Part shown: positions 1-10,150 of the stretch, piece after piece
Numbering within the stretch: position 1 is the stretch's first letter
Layout: the number at the start of each line of letters is the position of its first letter
Assembly: GCF_023630705.1 (NCBI RefSeq)
Contig: NZ_JALQEM010000009.1
Coordinates: 1-57,367, forward strand
Direction: 5' to 3'
DNA length: 57,367 nt
Source of the DNA: Caballeronia sp. GAFFF1
Lineage (GTDB): Bacteria > Pseudomonadota > Gammaproteobacteria > Burkholderiales > Burkholderiaceae
Translations under genes and position numbers: made by a program
The notes under the pieces: generated by a model
Seen by the model: the letters and a program-made list of their open reading frames with translations, nothing else
Told to the model about the DNA's origin: nothing
Database searches by the model: none

Positions 1-2
1 CG

Positions 3-2444
3 CGCCGTCACGGCGGGCGCGCGCGCGAGGTCCGCGAGGCGCTGCTCGCGAGCGGCGTCGCGAGCCTCGCGCGCACGCAGTCGCCCATGCAGGCGGCGGA
101 TTTGCTGCCGCTCGTCATCGACGAGGACGGCCGGCTCTATCTCGCGCGCTACTTCGACTATGAGCGGCGGCTCGCGCTTGCGCTCGTCGAGCGGGCGCGG
201 GCCGCGCGGGTAACGGTGTCCGGGCCCGAGCTCGCGGCGCATGGCGCGCGCATCGCGCGTTATTTCGGGAGGAGCGCGGGCGATGACATCGACTGGCAGC
301 GCGTTGCGGCGCTCGTGGCGCTGCCGGGACGGCTGACCATCGTGAGCGGCGGTCCGGGCACCGGCAAGACGACGACGGTGGTCGGCGTGCTGGCCTGTCT
401 GCTCGACGCCGATCTCAACCTGCGCATCGCGCTCGCCGCGCCGACCGGCAAGGCCGCGCAGCGCATGCAGGAGGCGCTGATCGAACGCGCGGACAAGCTT
501 CCGCCCGAACTCGCGCAACGCTTGCCGCGCACGTCGTTCACGTTGCAGCGACTGCTGGGCGTGCTGCCGGACGGCGGCTTCCGGCATCATCGGGACAATC
601 CGCTGCCGTACGACGTGATCGTCGTCGATGAAGCGTCGATGATCGACGTGGCGCTTGCGGCGCATCTGCTCGAAGCGGTCGCGCCGACGAGCCGGCTCGT
701 GATGCTCGGCGACAAGGACCAGCTTTCCGCGGTCGAGGCAGGCGCGGTGTTCGCGGAACTGAGCGCGCAGCCGTCGTTCAGCCAGGGCGGCGCGCGGCGC
801 ATCGCCGAGGCGCTCGGCGTGGACTACGCGCGCTTGCGGGCGGCGTTGCCGTCGGGTTCGCCTTCGGTTGCTTCGTCAGACGACGATTGGGATGGCGAAG
901 CGATCGGGACGGCGCCAAGGGAAGACGACGGAAATCTGTTCGCGCCGCGAGACGCGCGACGCGATGAGCAAACCCGCGTTGCGCCGATTGCGAGCGCTGC
1001 GGCGTTGCGCGCGGGATCGGCGTCGCGCACGCAAGCCGTTTTCGATGACCAAGGCTACGCCGACCTTTTCTCGACCATCGATACGGAGACGTATCCGGAA
1101 GACGAACCCGGCGACGGTGCGCGGCGGAACCTGGACGACGAGCAAAGTCAGCAGAAGGCACCGAACAAGCGCAATGAGCGGGGCGACAACGCCGAGCACG
1201 AACGGCGGGACGAGCTTAACGGGCAACGCGAGGGCGATCAGTCTGATAAGCGCGACCATCGATTTGAGCGTAACCGGCGCGACGAGGGAAACCAGCGCGA
1301 CGACCGAAAGCAGTACGACGAGCGTGATCGGCGCGGCGAGCAGAGCGACGACAGCCAGCAGGACCGAAGCAGTGAGCAGGATCGGCACCACGAGCACTAC
1401 GGCCACGACGAGCACAACGGCCGAAACGTGCGCCACGGCCACAACGAGCACGACGAGCACGACGAGCAACCGGAACGCGGGGAGCCCAAGCAGCACGCTA
1501 ACCTGAACGAGCCCAGCGAAAACGACAGGCGCACCGGGTCCGACGATGCGAGCCACACCGACGCCCCGCTCACCGATTGCGTCGTCTGGCTCGCGCGCAA
1601 CTACCGCTTCGGGCTGGACTCGGCGATCGGCCGCTTGTCGATCGCCATCCGCGACGGCGATGCGCAGGCTGCCCTCGCAACGCTCGATATCAGACAATCG
1701 CCCGCGACGAGCGACGCCGCCGCCACCGCTGCCGCCGCCGTGCTCTTCGACGACGCGCACGCGACGCTTTCCGAGCGCACGCTCGCGCACCTGGCGACAG
1801 GATTCGCGCCGTACGCCGACGCGCTCTCGTCCGTACTCGAGGCGGGGCGCTGCGCTTCAATCGGGACGCCGGCCGACGAAGCGCGACTCTTCGACGCGCT
1901 GAACCGCTTCCGTGTGTTATGCGCGACGCGCAAAGGCCCGCGCGGCGTCGATGAAGTGAACGCGCGCATCGCAGCGAGAGTGCGGGCGCAGGCCGGCGTT
2001 GCGCTTGCGCTCGGCGCACAATGGTTTGCCGGGCGGCCGGTGATCGTCACGCGCAACGACTACGCGCTCGGGCTTTTCAACGGCGATATCGGTATCGCGC
2101 TGCCGGGCGCGGACGGCGCGCTGCGCGTGGCATTCCGCATGGCCGACGGCTCGTTGCGCTACGTTTCGCCCGCCGCGCTGCCGCCGCACGATACGGCGTT
2201 CGCGCTCACGGTCCACAAGTCGCAGGGATCGGAGTTCGACGAGGCGGCGCTCGTCCTGCCGGGGAGCTTCGTGCGCGTGCTGTCGCGCGAGCTGGTGTAC
2301 ACGGCCATCACGCGGGCCAAGCGGCGGATCGAGGTAATCGGTTCGGCGGAAGTCTTCGCGCAGGCTGTGGATGCGCCGACGCGCCGCGATTCCGGCCTCG
2401 CGTCGAGGATGATGCGGTTGGTGAGCGCGAGCGCCGGGGCTTGA
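3..2444 (+). CDS. recD: Exodeoxyribonuclease V alpha subunit RecD, 5'-truncated by the window edge
   Basis: This is the fast 5'-3' helicase motor of the RecBCD recombination/repair nuclease. The reading frame is open from base 3 with no start, so the N-terminus lies outside the window; an internal Met sits at 87. Counting from that Met, the Walker A motif GGPGTGKTTT is near residue 90, the Walker B-type VDEAS near 180 and the motif with GDKDQLSAVEAG near 210. The C-terminal half carries LFNGDIGIAL, the VHKSQGSEFD motif and the TAITRAK motif, all typical of RecD. Between GDKDQL and NYRFGLDS the usual short linker is replaced by about 260 residues, roughly half of them extremely charged. Even incomplete, the protein exceeds E. 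coli RecD (608 aa). Identity is firm; the insert is the odd part. Confidence 0.95.
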   Translation, partial: RRHGGRAREVREALLASGVASLARTQSPMQAADLLPLVIDEDGRLYLARYFDYERRLALALVERARAARVTVSGPELAAHGARIARYFGRSAGDDIDWQRVAALVALPGRLTIVSGGPGTGKTTTVVGVLACLLDADLNLRIALAAPTGKAAQRMQEALIERADKLPPELAQRLPRTSFTLQRLLGVLPDGGFRHHRDNPLPYDVIVVDEASMIDVALAAHLLEAVAPTSRLVMLGDKDQLSAVEAGAVFAELSAQPSFSQGGARRIAEALGVDYARLRAALPSGSPSVASSDDDWDGEAIGTAPREDDGNLFAPRDARRDEQTRVAPIASAAALRAGSASRTQAVFDDQGYADLFSTIDTETYPEDEPGDGARRNLDDEQSQQKAPNKRNERGDNAEHERRDELNGQREGDQSDKRDHRFERNRRDEGNQRDDRKQYDERDRRGEQSDDSQQDRSSEQDRHHEHYGHDEHNGRNVRHGHNEHDEHDEQPERGEPKQHANLNEPSENDRRTGSDDASHTDAPLTDCVVWLARNYRFGLDSAIGRLSIAIRDGDAQAALATLDIRQSPATSDAAATAAAAVLFDDAHATLSERTLAHLATGFAPYADALSSVLEAGRCASIGTPADEARLFDALNRFRVLCATRKGPRGVDEVNARIAARVRAQAGVALALGAQWFAGRPVIVTRNDYALGLFNGDIGIALPGADGALRVAFRMADGSLRYVSPAALPPHDTAFALTVHKSQGSEFDEAALVLPGSFVRVLSRELVYTAITRAKRRIEVIGSAEVFAQAVDAPTRRDSGLASRMMRLVSASAGA
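1110..1560 (+). repeat. Low-complexity D/E/R/H/Q/N insert inside recD
   Basis: This stretch of recD encodes almost only Asp, Glu, Arg, His, Gln, Asn, Lys and Gly. At the DNA level it contains imperfect short units such as cacgacgag and gagcacgac, densest around 1385-1480. The frame stays open, and the RecD motifs resume directly after it (DCVVWLARNYRFG). It is read here as a disordered, expansion-prone linker within the protein, not as a separate element. Confidence 0.8.
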
Positions 2445-2474
2445 GGCGCGTGCCTATTCGAAGGAGTCACTCTC

Positions 2475-2882
2475 ATGACCGATAGCCTCGCCATCTCGCC
2501 GGGCGAGATCGAGTTGACCGCCGTGCGCGCGCAGGGCGCGGGCGGGCAGAACGTCAACAAGGTGTCGAGCGCCATTCACCTGCGCTTCGACATTCGCGCG
2601 TCGTCGCTGCCGGAGCACATCAAGGCGCGTCTGCTCGCGCTCGCCGATAGCCGCGTGACGCGCGACGGCGTCATCGTCATCAAGGCGCAGGAGCATCGCA
2701 CGCAGGACATGAACCGCGCCGCGGCGCTCGCGCGGCTGGACGAACTCATTCGCAGCGTGAACGTCACCCGTCGCAAACGCATTGCGACCAAGCCCACGCG
2801 TGCGTCGCAGGTACGCCGTGTCGAAGGGAAAGTGAAACGCGGCGCGGTGAAAGCGGGACGCGGACGCGTGCGGGACGAATAG
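2475..2882 (+). CDS. arfB: Alternative ribosome-rescue factor B (peptidyl-tRNA hydrolase ArfB/YaeJ)
   Basis: ArfB enters the A site of ribosomes stalled at mRNA ends and hydrolyses the peptidyl-tRNA. The 135-aa protein carries the release-factor signature GAGGQNVNKVSSA, with the catalytic GGQ at residues 23-25. Its C-terminal tail is strongly basic (about residues 98-135, rich in Arg and Lys); in E. coli the tail occupies the empty mRNA channel. Length matches the family (E. coli 140 aa). An AAGGAG-type ribosome site precedes the ATG. It follows recD by 30 bases on the same strand and may be cotranscribed. Confidence 0.93.
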   Translation: MTDSLAISPGEIELTAVRAQGAGGQNVNKVSSAIHLRFDIRASSLPEHIKARLLALADSRVTRDGVIVIKAQEHRTQDMNRAAALARLDELIRSVNVTRRKRIATKPTRASQVRRVEGKVKRGAVKAGRGRVRDE

Positions 2883-3059
2883 AGCGGCAGTGCTGGTCCT
2901 CGAACGCGGGAAGGCAAGCGCTCGGTGACGTTCGCCGCTAGAGTCGTGCTCGCGAGCATCGGGAGCGGGACGCGCTCTTGGCTTCATATGCGCCGCGAAA
3001 AAGACGAGCGCGGATGCGGAGCCGGCATCCGCTCGGCAACTTCGGGGTTCGCGCAGCGC

Positions 3060-3110
3060 CCGCGCATCCTTCATCACGAGCGGCACGCGTTTATCGAGAG
3101 AAGGCCGCCA
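3060..3110 (-). repeat. Decayed partial copy of the neighbouring EamA gene's 3' end
   Basis: Read on the minus strand, this segment aligns with 3238-3291 inside the adjacent EamA gene at about 41 of 49 positions, with one 1-base and one 4-base gap. The exact blocks ctcgtgatg and aaggatgcgcg are shared. One frame reads LDKRVPLVMKDA against LDEHVSLVMMEG in the intact gene. The gaps break the frame, so it is non-coding now. It occupies the otherwise empty 2883-3155 interval, which also holds an 8-bp inverted repeat (3010-3017/3025-3032) with no T-run. Confidence 0.6.
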
Positions 3111-3155
3111 AAGCGAAGCGCCATCCCGTGCGACCTAGCCCGACGAGTGCGGAAA

Positions 3156-4094
3156 TTACCGCGCGAGCGACTTCCGCCCGCCAAACGGCATCCGCTTGAC
3201 GACGCCCGTCGCAAGCGCCGTGCCCGCGAGCACGACCGCGCATCCTTCCATCATCACGAGCGACACGTGCTCGTCGAGGAAAAGCGCGCCCCACAGGATG
3301 CCGAAAAGCGGAATGACGAACGTGACCGTCATCGCGCGCGCCGGGCCGGCCGACGCCACCAGCCCGAAGTAAAGGAAATACGCGATGCCCGTGCAGCACA
3401 CGCCGAGCGCGATCACCGCCTCACACGAATGGGCGGAGATCGGCGTCGCGGGCCACGTCATCGCGGCGAGCGGGGCAAGCGCGATGGTCGCGCCGATCAT
3501 GCTGCCGGCTGCGTTCGTGGTCGCGTCGACATCCATCAGATACTTCTTCGCGAAGTTGCCCGCGACGCCGTAGAGCGCCGATGCCGCCAGCGCCGCTGCG
3601 GCCGCCAGCAACCCGCGCACCGGCAGCGCCGATGCGCCCGCGTCGTGCGCGCCCGGCGTCGCGATCTGATTCCACACGAGCAGCAGCACGCCCGCGAAGC
3701 CGATCGCCATGCCGATGGTGCGTATCGTGGTCAACCGGTCCTTGAGCCACACGTAGGCGACGAGCGCGCCCCAGAGCGGCGTCGTCGCGTTGATGACGGA
3801 CGTCGCGCCCGCCGACAGCGTGAGTTCCGCAAACGCGAAGAGACAGAAGGGCGCGGCCGAATTCAGAATGCCGACGACGAAAAGCGGCACGGCGCGCTTG
3901 CGCATCGTCGAGACCGTCTCGGCCCACGGGCGCCGCGCGAGCAGCATCGCGACGAGAAACAGCGCGCCGATGCCCACGCGCACGGCCATCAGCGGCGCGA
4001 CGCCGAACTCGACGACACCCACGCGGATGAAAAGGAACGACGCGCCCCACATGGCGGCTAGGACGACTAATTGAAACAAATTGACGATGGACAT
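3156..4094 (-). CDS. EamA/DMT-family metabolite exporter
   Basis: This is an inner-membrane drug/metabolite transporter of 312 aa with ten predicted hydrophobic segments arranged as two EamA repeats (about residues 5-140 and 155-290). The first helix begins NLFQLVVLAAMWGASFLFIR and carries the typical W-G-(A/S)-x-F/Y motif. The second repeat contains SALYGVAGNFAKKYL. The tail is short and basic. The substrate cannot be read from sequence; relatives export amino acids, nucleobase derivatives or other small metabolites. It is encoded alone, with the lactate permease gene upstream on the same strand. A degraded piece of a similar gene lies just past its stop. Confidence 0.88.
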   Translation of the reverse strand: MSIVNLFQLVVLAAMWGASFLFIRVGVVEFGVAPLMAVRVGIGALFLVAMLLARRPWAETVSTMRKRAVPLFVVGILNSAAPFCLFAFAELTLSAGATSVINATTPLWGALVAYVWLKDRLTTIRTIGMAIGFAGVLLLVWNQIATPGAHDAGASALPVRGLLAAAAALAASALYGVAGNFAKKYLMDVDATTNAAGSMIGATIALAPLAAMTWPATPISAHSCEAVIALGVCCTGIAYFLYFGLVASAGPARAMTVTFVIPLFGILWGALFLDEHVSLVMMEGCAVVLAGTALATGVVKRMPFGGRKSLAR

Positions 4095-4194
4095 GACGTT
4101 GCGGACTTCTTGCCTGCTGATAAAAGTCCGCGCATCTTACACCGCGCCGCGCGCCGCGAAGCGTTTGCCGAAAGAGACCGCAAGAAGCAGGAAT

Positions 4195-4218
4195 GCGCCC
4201 CGTCGCCGAGCGGGGCGC
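4195..4218 (-). terminator. Hairpin downstream of the lactate permease gene
   Basis: A perfect 8-bp GC stem (gcgccccg/cggggcgc) with an 8-base loop lies 10 bases past the permease stop. The minus-strand sequence after it is moderately T-rich (attcctgcttctt) without a clean run. It is probably a Rho-independent or mRNA-stabilising terminator. Confidence 0.5.
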
Positions 4219-4227
4219 GGGCTTTCG

Positions 4228-5829
4228 TCAGTGCGGGGGAATCATCCACGTGAGCACGTTCTGTTGCAGCCAGACGAGCACGCCGAGAATGATGGTGAGC
4301 AGAATGGAATGCTTGAAGGTTCGCGCGAACACGAGGCCTTCCTTGCCCTTCAGGTCGGTGGTCGCCACGCCCGTCGAAATATTTTGCGGCGAGATCATCT
4401 TGCCCATCACGCCGCCAGACGAGTTCGTCCCCGCCATCAGCACCGGATTCAGATTGAGCTGGTGCGCCGCCACCACTTGCAGGTTGCCGAAGAGCGCATT
4501 GCCCGACGTGTCACTGCCGGAGAGAAAGACCGCGACCCAGCCGAGAAACGCCGACACGAGCGGAAACAGCGGCCCGACCGACGCCACGCCCAGACCCAGC
4601 GTGTAGTTCATGCCCGAGTAGTTCATCAGATACGCGAGGCCGACAATGGTCGCCACCGTCAAAATGGCGATGCGCGTCTGCACCCACGTATCGACAATGG
4701 CCGCGCCGAATTCGCGCGCCGGCAGCTTGACGAGCGCGGCCGTGATGATGGCCGCGACCAGAATCGCCGTGCCCGTGGCGAGCGGCTGGAAGTCCCAGAT
4801 CGCGCCGTACGGCTGGTTGTACAGCGTGATGTAGACGGCCTTGTCGAGCCCGGGCCAGGACACCTTCACATCGCCGATCAGGAAGATCTTCGCGACCGTC
4901 CACACGATCACGACGATCGACACCACGATCCACGGCAGCCAGCCTTGGCCGCCCGAAAGCGCGGCGCGCGTGGCGCCCGCGCGATCGACGTTCACCGCGA
5001 AGCGTTCGTCGGGCGCGGGTTTCCAGACGCGCAGGAACGCAATCGTCAGAATGAGCGAGATGAGCGACGACAGCACGTCCGTGAGCGCGTAGCTGATGTA
5101 GTTCGACGTGACGAACTGCGTCAGCGCGAACGCGCCGCCGGAGACGAGCAGCACCGGCCACACGCGCATCATGTTGCGAAAACCGGCGTACACCGCGATC
5201 ACGTAGAAGGGCAGAAAGAACGCGAAAAGCGGCAACTGGCGGCCGACCATTTTCGCGAGCGCGTCCGTCGGCAGGTGCGTGACCGCGCCGAGCACGGTGA
5301 TCGGCACGCCGAGCGCGCCGAAGGCCACCGGCGCCGTGTTGAAGATGAGCGTGAAGGTGAGCGCTTCGAGCGTCGGAAAGCCGAGCAGGATCAAAAGCGA
5401 ACTCGTGATCGCGATAGGCGTGCCGAACCCGGAGATGCCTTCGAGCAGCGCGCCGAACGAGAAGCCGATCACCACCAGCACGATGCGCCGGTCGTTCGGC
5501 AGGTTATCGACCATCCAGAGCCGGAACGCTTCGAAGCGCCCGGAGCGTTGCGCGACGTTGTAGAGCAGGATCGCCGCGAACACGATCCACATGACCGGCC
5601 ACAGCGCGAAGACGGCGCCTGCCGCGACCGAATTCAGCGCGAGGCCGACCGGGAACTTCCAGCCCGTGATCGCGATGATGAGCGCGGCGATCAGTCCCGC
5701 GAGCGATGCCTGCCACGCCGGGCGGCGCGCCCAGCCGAGCAGCACCAGCACGATGATGATCGGCAGCGCCGCCACGATGAACGACAGCGCCAGTGAACCG
5801 GCAATGGGTGTGAGTAGCTGATGGAACAT
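4228..5829 (-). CDS. lldP: L-lactate permease (LctP/LldP family)
   Basis: This is an inner-membrane lactate/glycolate:H+ symporter of 533 aa, close to E. coli LldP (551 aa), with 12-14 hydrophobic segments. Family hallmarks include GWKFPVGLALNS near the start, GISGFGTPIAI in the middle and FLGWVAVFLSGSDTSGNALFGNLQ followed by AGTNSSGGVMGKMISPQ near the C-terminus. The ATG follows a GGAG-containing leader (reads aaggagactcg). A sigma70-like promoter lies about 125 bases upstream, and a short membrane ORF sits further upstream on the same strand. No lactate dehydrogenase gene is adjacent, so the physiological partner is elsewhere. Confidence 0.93.
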   Translation of the reverse strand: MFHQLLTPIAGSLALSFIVAALPIIIVLVLLGWARRPAWQASLAGLIAALIIAITGWKFPVGLALNSVAAGAVFALWPVMWIVFAAILLYNVAQRSGRFEAFRLWMVDNLPNDRRIVLVVIGFSFGALLEGISGFGTPIAITSSLLILLGFPTLEALTFTLIFNTAPVAFGALGVPITVLGAVTHLPTDALAKMVGRQLPLFAFFLPFYVIAVYAGFRNMMRVWPVLLVSGGAFALTQFVTSNYISYALTDVLSSLISLILTIAFLRVWKPAPDERFAVNVDRAGATRAALSGGQGWLPWIVVSIVVIVWTVAKIFLIGDVKVSWPGLDKAVYITLYNQPYGAIWDFQPLATGTAILVAAIITAALVKLPAREFGAAIVDTWVQTRIAILTVATIVGLAYLMNYSGMNYTLGLGVASVGPLFPLVSAFLGWVAVFLSGSDTSGNALFGNLQVVAAHQLNLNPVLMAGTNSSGGVMGKMISPQNISTGVATTDLKGKEGLVFARTFKHSILLTIILGVLVWLQQNVLTWMIPPH

Positions 5830-5953
5830 CGAGTCTCCTTATCTCTCTTGTTGGCGAAGCGGCGGCCGCAGCCGCCAAGCGCGCGGAGTTCGATGTTTCA
5901 GTCGCTCACGCCCGACGTGCGCCGTCTTAAGCGCCGGCGTAACACGCCCACTA

Positions 5954-5981
5954 AGAATAGGTGACCGATGAACCGCGTCAA
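5954..5981 (-). promoter_or_regulatory. Sigma70-like promoter for the lactate permease
   Basis: On the minus strand the sequence reads TTGACG, a 16-base spacer, then TATTCT, which is close to consensus for a GC-rich genome. It points toward the permease start at 5829 and would give a leader of roughly 115 nt. No operator-like dyad was recognised next to it. Confidence 0.6.
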
Positions 5982-6034
5982 GCGGTGAAAGCCCGCGTAC
6001 GCGCCGTGGTTCGTCGGGTCCGACCAGACGTGGA

Positions 6035-6181
6035 TCATCCTTCCACGGCTGCGGCTGCGGCCGTTGCTGCCGCGCCAGCGCCGCTGTCGCGGGTGGCGGC
6101 CGGCGTTTGACGGAACACCCAGACGGTCAAGAGCGCAATCGACGCAAGCATCCAGAGCAGAAAAAATACGAAGGCCATCAT
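6035..6181 (-). CDS. Single-pass membrane micro-protein (48 aa), unknown function
   Basis: The ORF starts MMAFVFFLLWMLASIAL and has one strongly hydrophobic helix (about residues 2-22), then VFRQTP and an Ala/Gly-rich tail ending AAVEG. A ggaacagg ribosome site lies just upstream of the tandem ATGs. A longer in-frame ORF exists, but its N-terminal part is charged and unlike a leader, so the internal start is preferred. It lies about 205 bases upstream of the lactate permease on the same strand. No family was recognised. Coding status rests on the helix, the ribosome site and the context. Confidence 0.45.
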   Translation of the reverse strand: MMAFVFFLLWMLASIALLTVWVFRQTPAATRDSGAGAAATAAAAAVEG

Positions 6182-6451
6182 GTCCTGTTCCCCGAGAACG
6201 TGAAGTGGGCGGCGGCTGTTGGCCGTCGCATCGCGGTAAATAGGGACGGTGATAAGCCAAAACCGTGCCCGTCGTCCGTCCAATTCCGCCAAACCCTTGT
6301 CAGAAAAGGAAAGTGGGGCAACGCACGAAGCCGACGACGCGGCACGACGAGCGTCCGTCGACAAAAAACGTTTCAGGAGCGTTACGGCGCGCCGATTGAC
6401 GGGCGGCAAAGCGCCGAATTTTGTAACGCGGACGAACAGGCGCTGCCTTGG

Positions 6452-6964
6452 TCAGTGCCCGCGTCCGCCGCCGTGACCGCCCCCTCCGTGCCAGCCGCCG
6501 TATCCACCGGATCCGCCTTGCCATGTCCCGCCGCCGTGCCAGCCGCCGCCGTGGTGCCAGCCGCCGTGGTGCCATCCGTATCCGTGGCCCCAGCAGCATC
6601 CGCCGCCCCAATATCCGAAGCCCACTGAGATCGCCGGATAGCCGTAGCCGTAGTACGCCGGATAAGGGTACGGGTAGTACGGATAGCCGTAGGCCGGATA
6701 AGCGCCGTAGTAGCCGGCATAGGGGTAGACGGCCGAGTAGGGGACCTGTTCGGTCGAGTAGACGATGCCGGTTCCCGGCACCGCCGACGCGCCCGAGGCT
6801 GCGTCGGCCGGCAGCGCAAATTCGCGCTGCGCATAGATGGCGCTGACAGTGGGGTAACCCGCGCCCGGGTAGTCGGGATACGGGTAGTAACACCCGCTGA
6901 CCAGAAGTCCCGCAGCGAGCGCGGCCAAGCCGCTCTTTGCGTGGACGATGCGTGCGGACATCAT
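6452..6964 (-). CDS. Tyr/Gly/His-rich putative lipoprotein
   Basis: The protein has 170 aa with an N-terminal signal sequence ending in the lipobox LLVSGC (Cys 25 if counted from the first of two Mets), so it is probably an outer-membrane or periplasmic lipoprotein. The middle is a Tyr/Pro/Gly repeat region (YPYAGYYGAYPAYGYPYYPY). The C-terminal 50 residues are Gly/His/Trp-rich with a Cys pair (GGGCCWGHGYGWHHGGWHHGG), suggestive of metal binding or a sticky surface. A ggagcagcatc leader precedes the Met pair. No defined domain was recognised. Its neighbours are small envelope proteins, not a pathway. Confidence 0.75.
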   Translation of the reverse strand: MMSARIVHAKSGLAALAAGLLVSGCYYPYPDYPGAGYPTVSAIYAQREFALPADAASGASAVPGTGIVYSTEQVPYSAVYPYAGYYGAYPAYGYPYYPYPYPAYYGYGYPAISVGFGYWGGGCCWGHGYGWHHGGWHHGGGWHGGGTWQGGSGGYGGWHGGGGHGGGRGH

Positions 6965-7173
6965 GATGCTGCTCCTTGAATTGCCTGCTGGACTCTTCGG
7001 GTTCAGTGATCTCGATAGAACCGATCCGGTCCGTTAGAGAGGAGCTTAGTCGATCGATGCATGGCGCGTGGCATGCGCCCGGTGAGGAACGATGGCTGGT
7101 ATCGCTTCCTGTAACAGACTTGAAACACGTGCGGCGCCGACGGTGGCGCGCCGCACGCCGATGCGCGACGGCC

Positions 7174-7386
7174 TTACTTGCCGACCTGATTGCCGATGAC
7201 CCCGCCGACGGCCGCGCCGCCGAGCGTCGAAAGCGCGCTGCCGCCGATCACGGCCCCGCCCGCCGCGCCGACGCCCGCGCCGATGGCGGTGTCGCGCTGG
7301 CGCGTGGTCATGTTGTCGCAGCCGGTCAGCCCGGCGAAAGAAGCGATGAGCATTGCTGCGGCGCCGATTTGTTTGATGTTTTTCAT
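7174..7386 (-). CDS. Glycine-zipper small lipoprotein (OsmB/SlyB-like)
   Basis: This 70-aa protein has a signal peptide and the lipobox GLTGC (Cys at about residue 23), followed by a glycine-zipper membrane hairpin: GAGVGAAGGAVIGGSAL and GGAAVGGVIGNQVGK. Proteins of this Gly-zipper type insert in or lie under the outer membrane and are commonly induced by osmotic or envelope stress. The start chosen is the ATG at 7386, preceded by a ggagag ribosome site; an in-frame upstream extension lacks leader character. It is monocistronic as far as can be seen. Confidence 0.85.
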   Translation of the reverse strand: MKNIKQIGAAAMLIASFAGLTGCDNMTTRQRDTAIGAGVGAAGGAVIGGSALSTLGGAAVGGVIGNQVGK

Positions 7387-7571
7387 GTCGACTCTCCAGT
7401 GATGATGGAACGAATCGGCTGCGGCGTGACTTCCCGGACAAGACGACGGTCCGGCGCGCATGCCGCGTTTTTTCGCCGGTTCGTTCGATATGCAGCAGGA
7501 AAGATGCCCGAATCGTCTGAACGAGCGGGCAGCCTTGCTGCGCAAGGCTTCAGGCGAGAAGGAAGCAAGCA

Positions 7572-7608
7572 AAACGGCCTGTCGCGCTCGCCGCGCGACA
7601 GGCCGTTT
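7572..7608 (-). terminator. Rho-independent terminator of thiC
   Basis: A perfect 16-bp stem (aaacggcctgtcgcgc and its complement) with a 5-base loop lies 35 bases past the thiC stop. On the minus strand it is followed by ttttgcttgctt. This is the strongest terminator in the window. Confidence 0.9.
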
Positions 7609-7642
7609 CCGGTCAGGCTTTCAGTTCGTCAGAGACGGCGCA

Positions 7643-9637
<1,995 letters not shown>

Positions 9638-9717
9638 CTAAACAGGGAGGAACGAGACGGAAAGGTACGGGTTCGAAAGAAGTAGTCTGATGCGGCGCGA
9701 CTGTCGAAACCCGAACG

Positions 9718-9840
9718 CTTCCCTGCGCTGGCATTATCCAGATCAGGTTCAAAGGGTATTTCTCACCCGCGCCGCGCGAGGCGACTGCGCTCGATGAAAC
9801 CGGCCGCAATCGCGATGCGCAACGCAGGACCCCCGCGTTA
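9718..9840 (-). promoter_or_regulatory. TPP riboswitch (THI element) of thiC
   Basis: On the minus strand the conserved THI-box pieces occur in order. First is GGGGGTCCTGC, then a variable P3 region. Last comes GGGTGAGAAATACCC followed by TTTGAACCTGATCTGGATAATGCC (described as two adjoining conserved blocks) and GCGCAGGGAAG. These are the TPP-binding pyrimidine and pyrophosphate helices. It lies about 145 bases ahead of the thiC start. Binding of thiamine pyrophosphate is expected to shut off thiC expression. A clear terminator-type U-run was not seen in the leader, so control of translation initiation is the likelier mode (inference). Confidence 0.96.
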
Positions 9841-9849
9841 GCAGCCGCC

Positions 9850-9879
9850 ACCATACACCGCACCGTGGCGTGTTGGCAA
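9850..9879 (-). promoter_or_regulatory. Sigma70-like promoter of the thiC riboswitch transcript
   Basis: The minus strand reads TTGCCA, an 18-base spacer, then TATGGT, placed so that transcription would begin a few bases before the first conserved THI-box block. The remaining 9880-10150 interval before the divergent exporter gene shows no further recognisable element. Confidence 0.5.
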
Positions 9880-10150
9880 CCATCCGAAAATTCGTCCGGC
9901 GATTCGTCGATCGCGCGGGGCGCTTACTGCATAATGTCGCTCGCCCCGGCCTGCGTGTTTTCCCTGACCGCCCGGCAGCCGCAATCGACGCCCCGCGTCT
10001 TGCGCTGTTTCTCCTCTGCGCCCGCGTTCGCATTCCAACTGTTTCGCCATGTCGTCCTGTCTCATTTGTCGCGCCGGAGCTTTCGCCCGTTCAATTGCGG
10101 TCTGTCGCATGCGAGACGCGGCGCTGCACTCCACGCTGGCCGGGTAACGC

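Noticed and set aside
876..1790. Antisense frame of the recD insert encoding Val/Leu-rich 'transmembrane' sequence
   Set aside because: The hydrophobicity is just the complement of Asp/Glu/His codon repeats. There is no ribosome site, and the sense frame has clear RecD motifs.
3010..3032. Terminator hairpin between arfB and the EamA gene
   Set aside because: The 8-bp inverted repeat is real but lacks a T-run on either strand and is distant from both stops.
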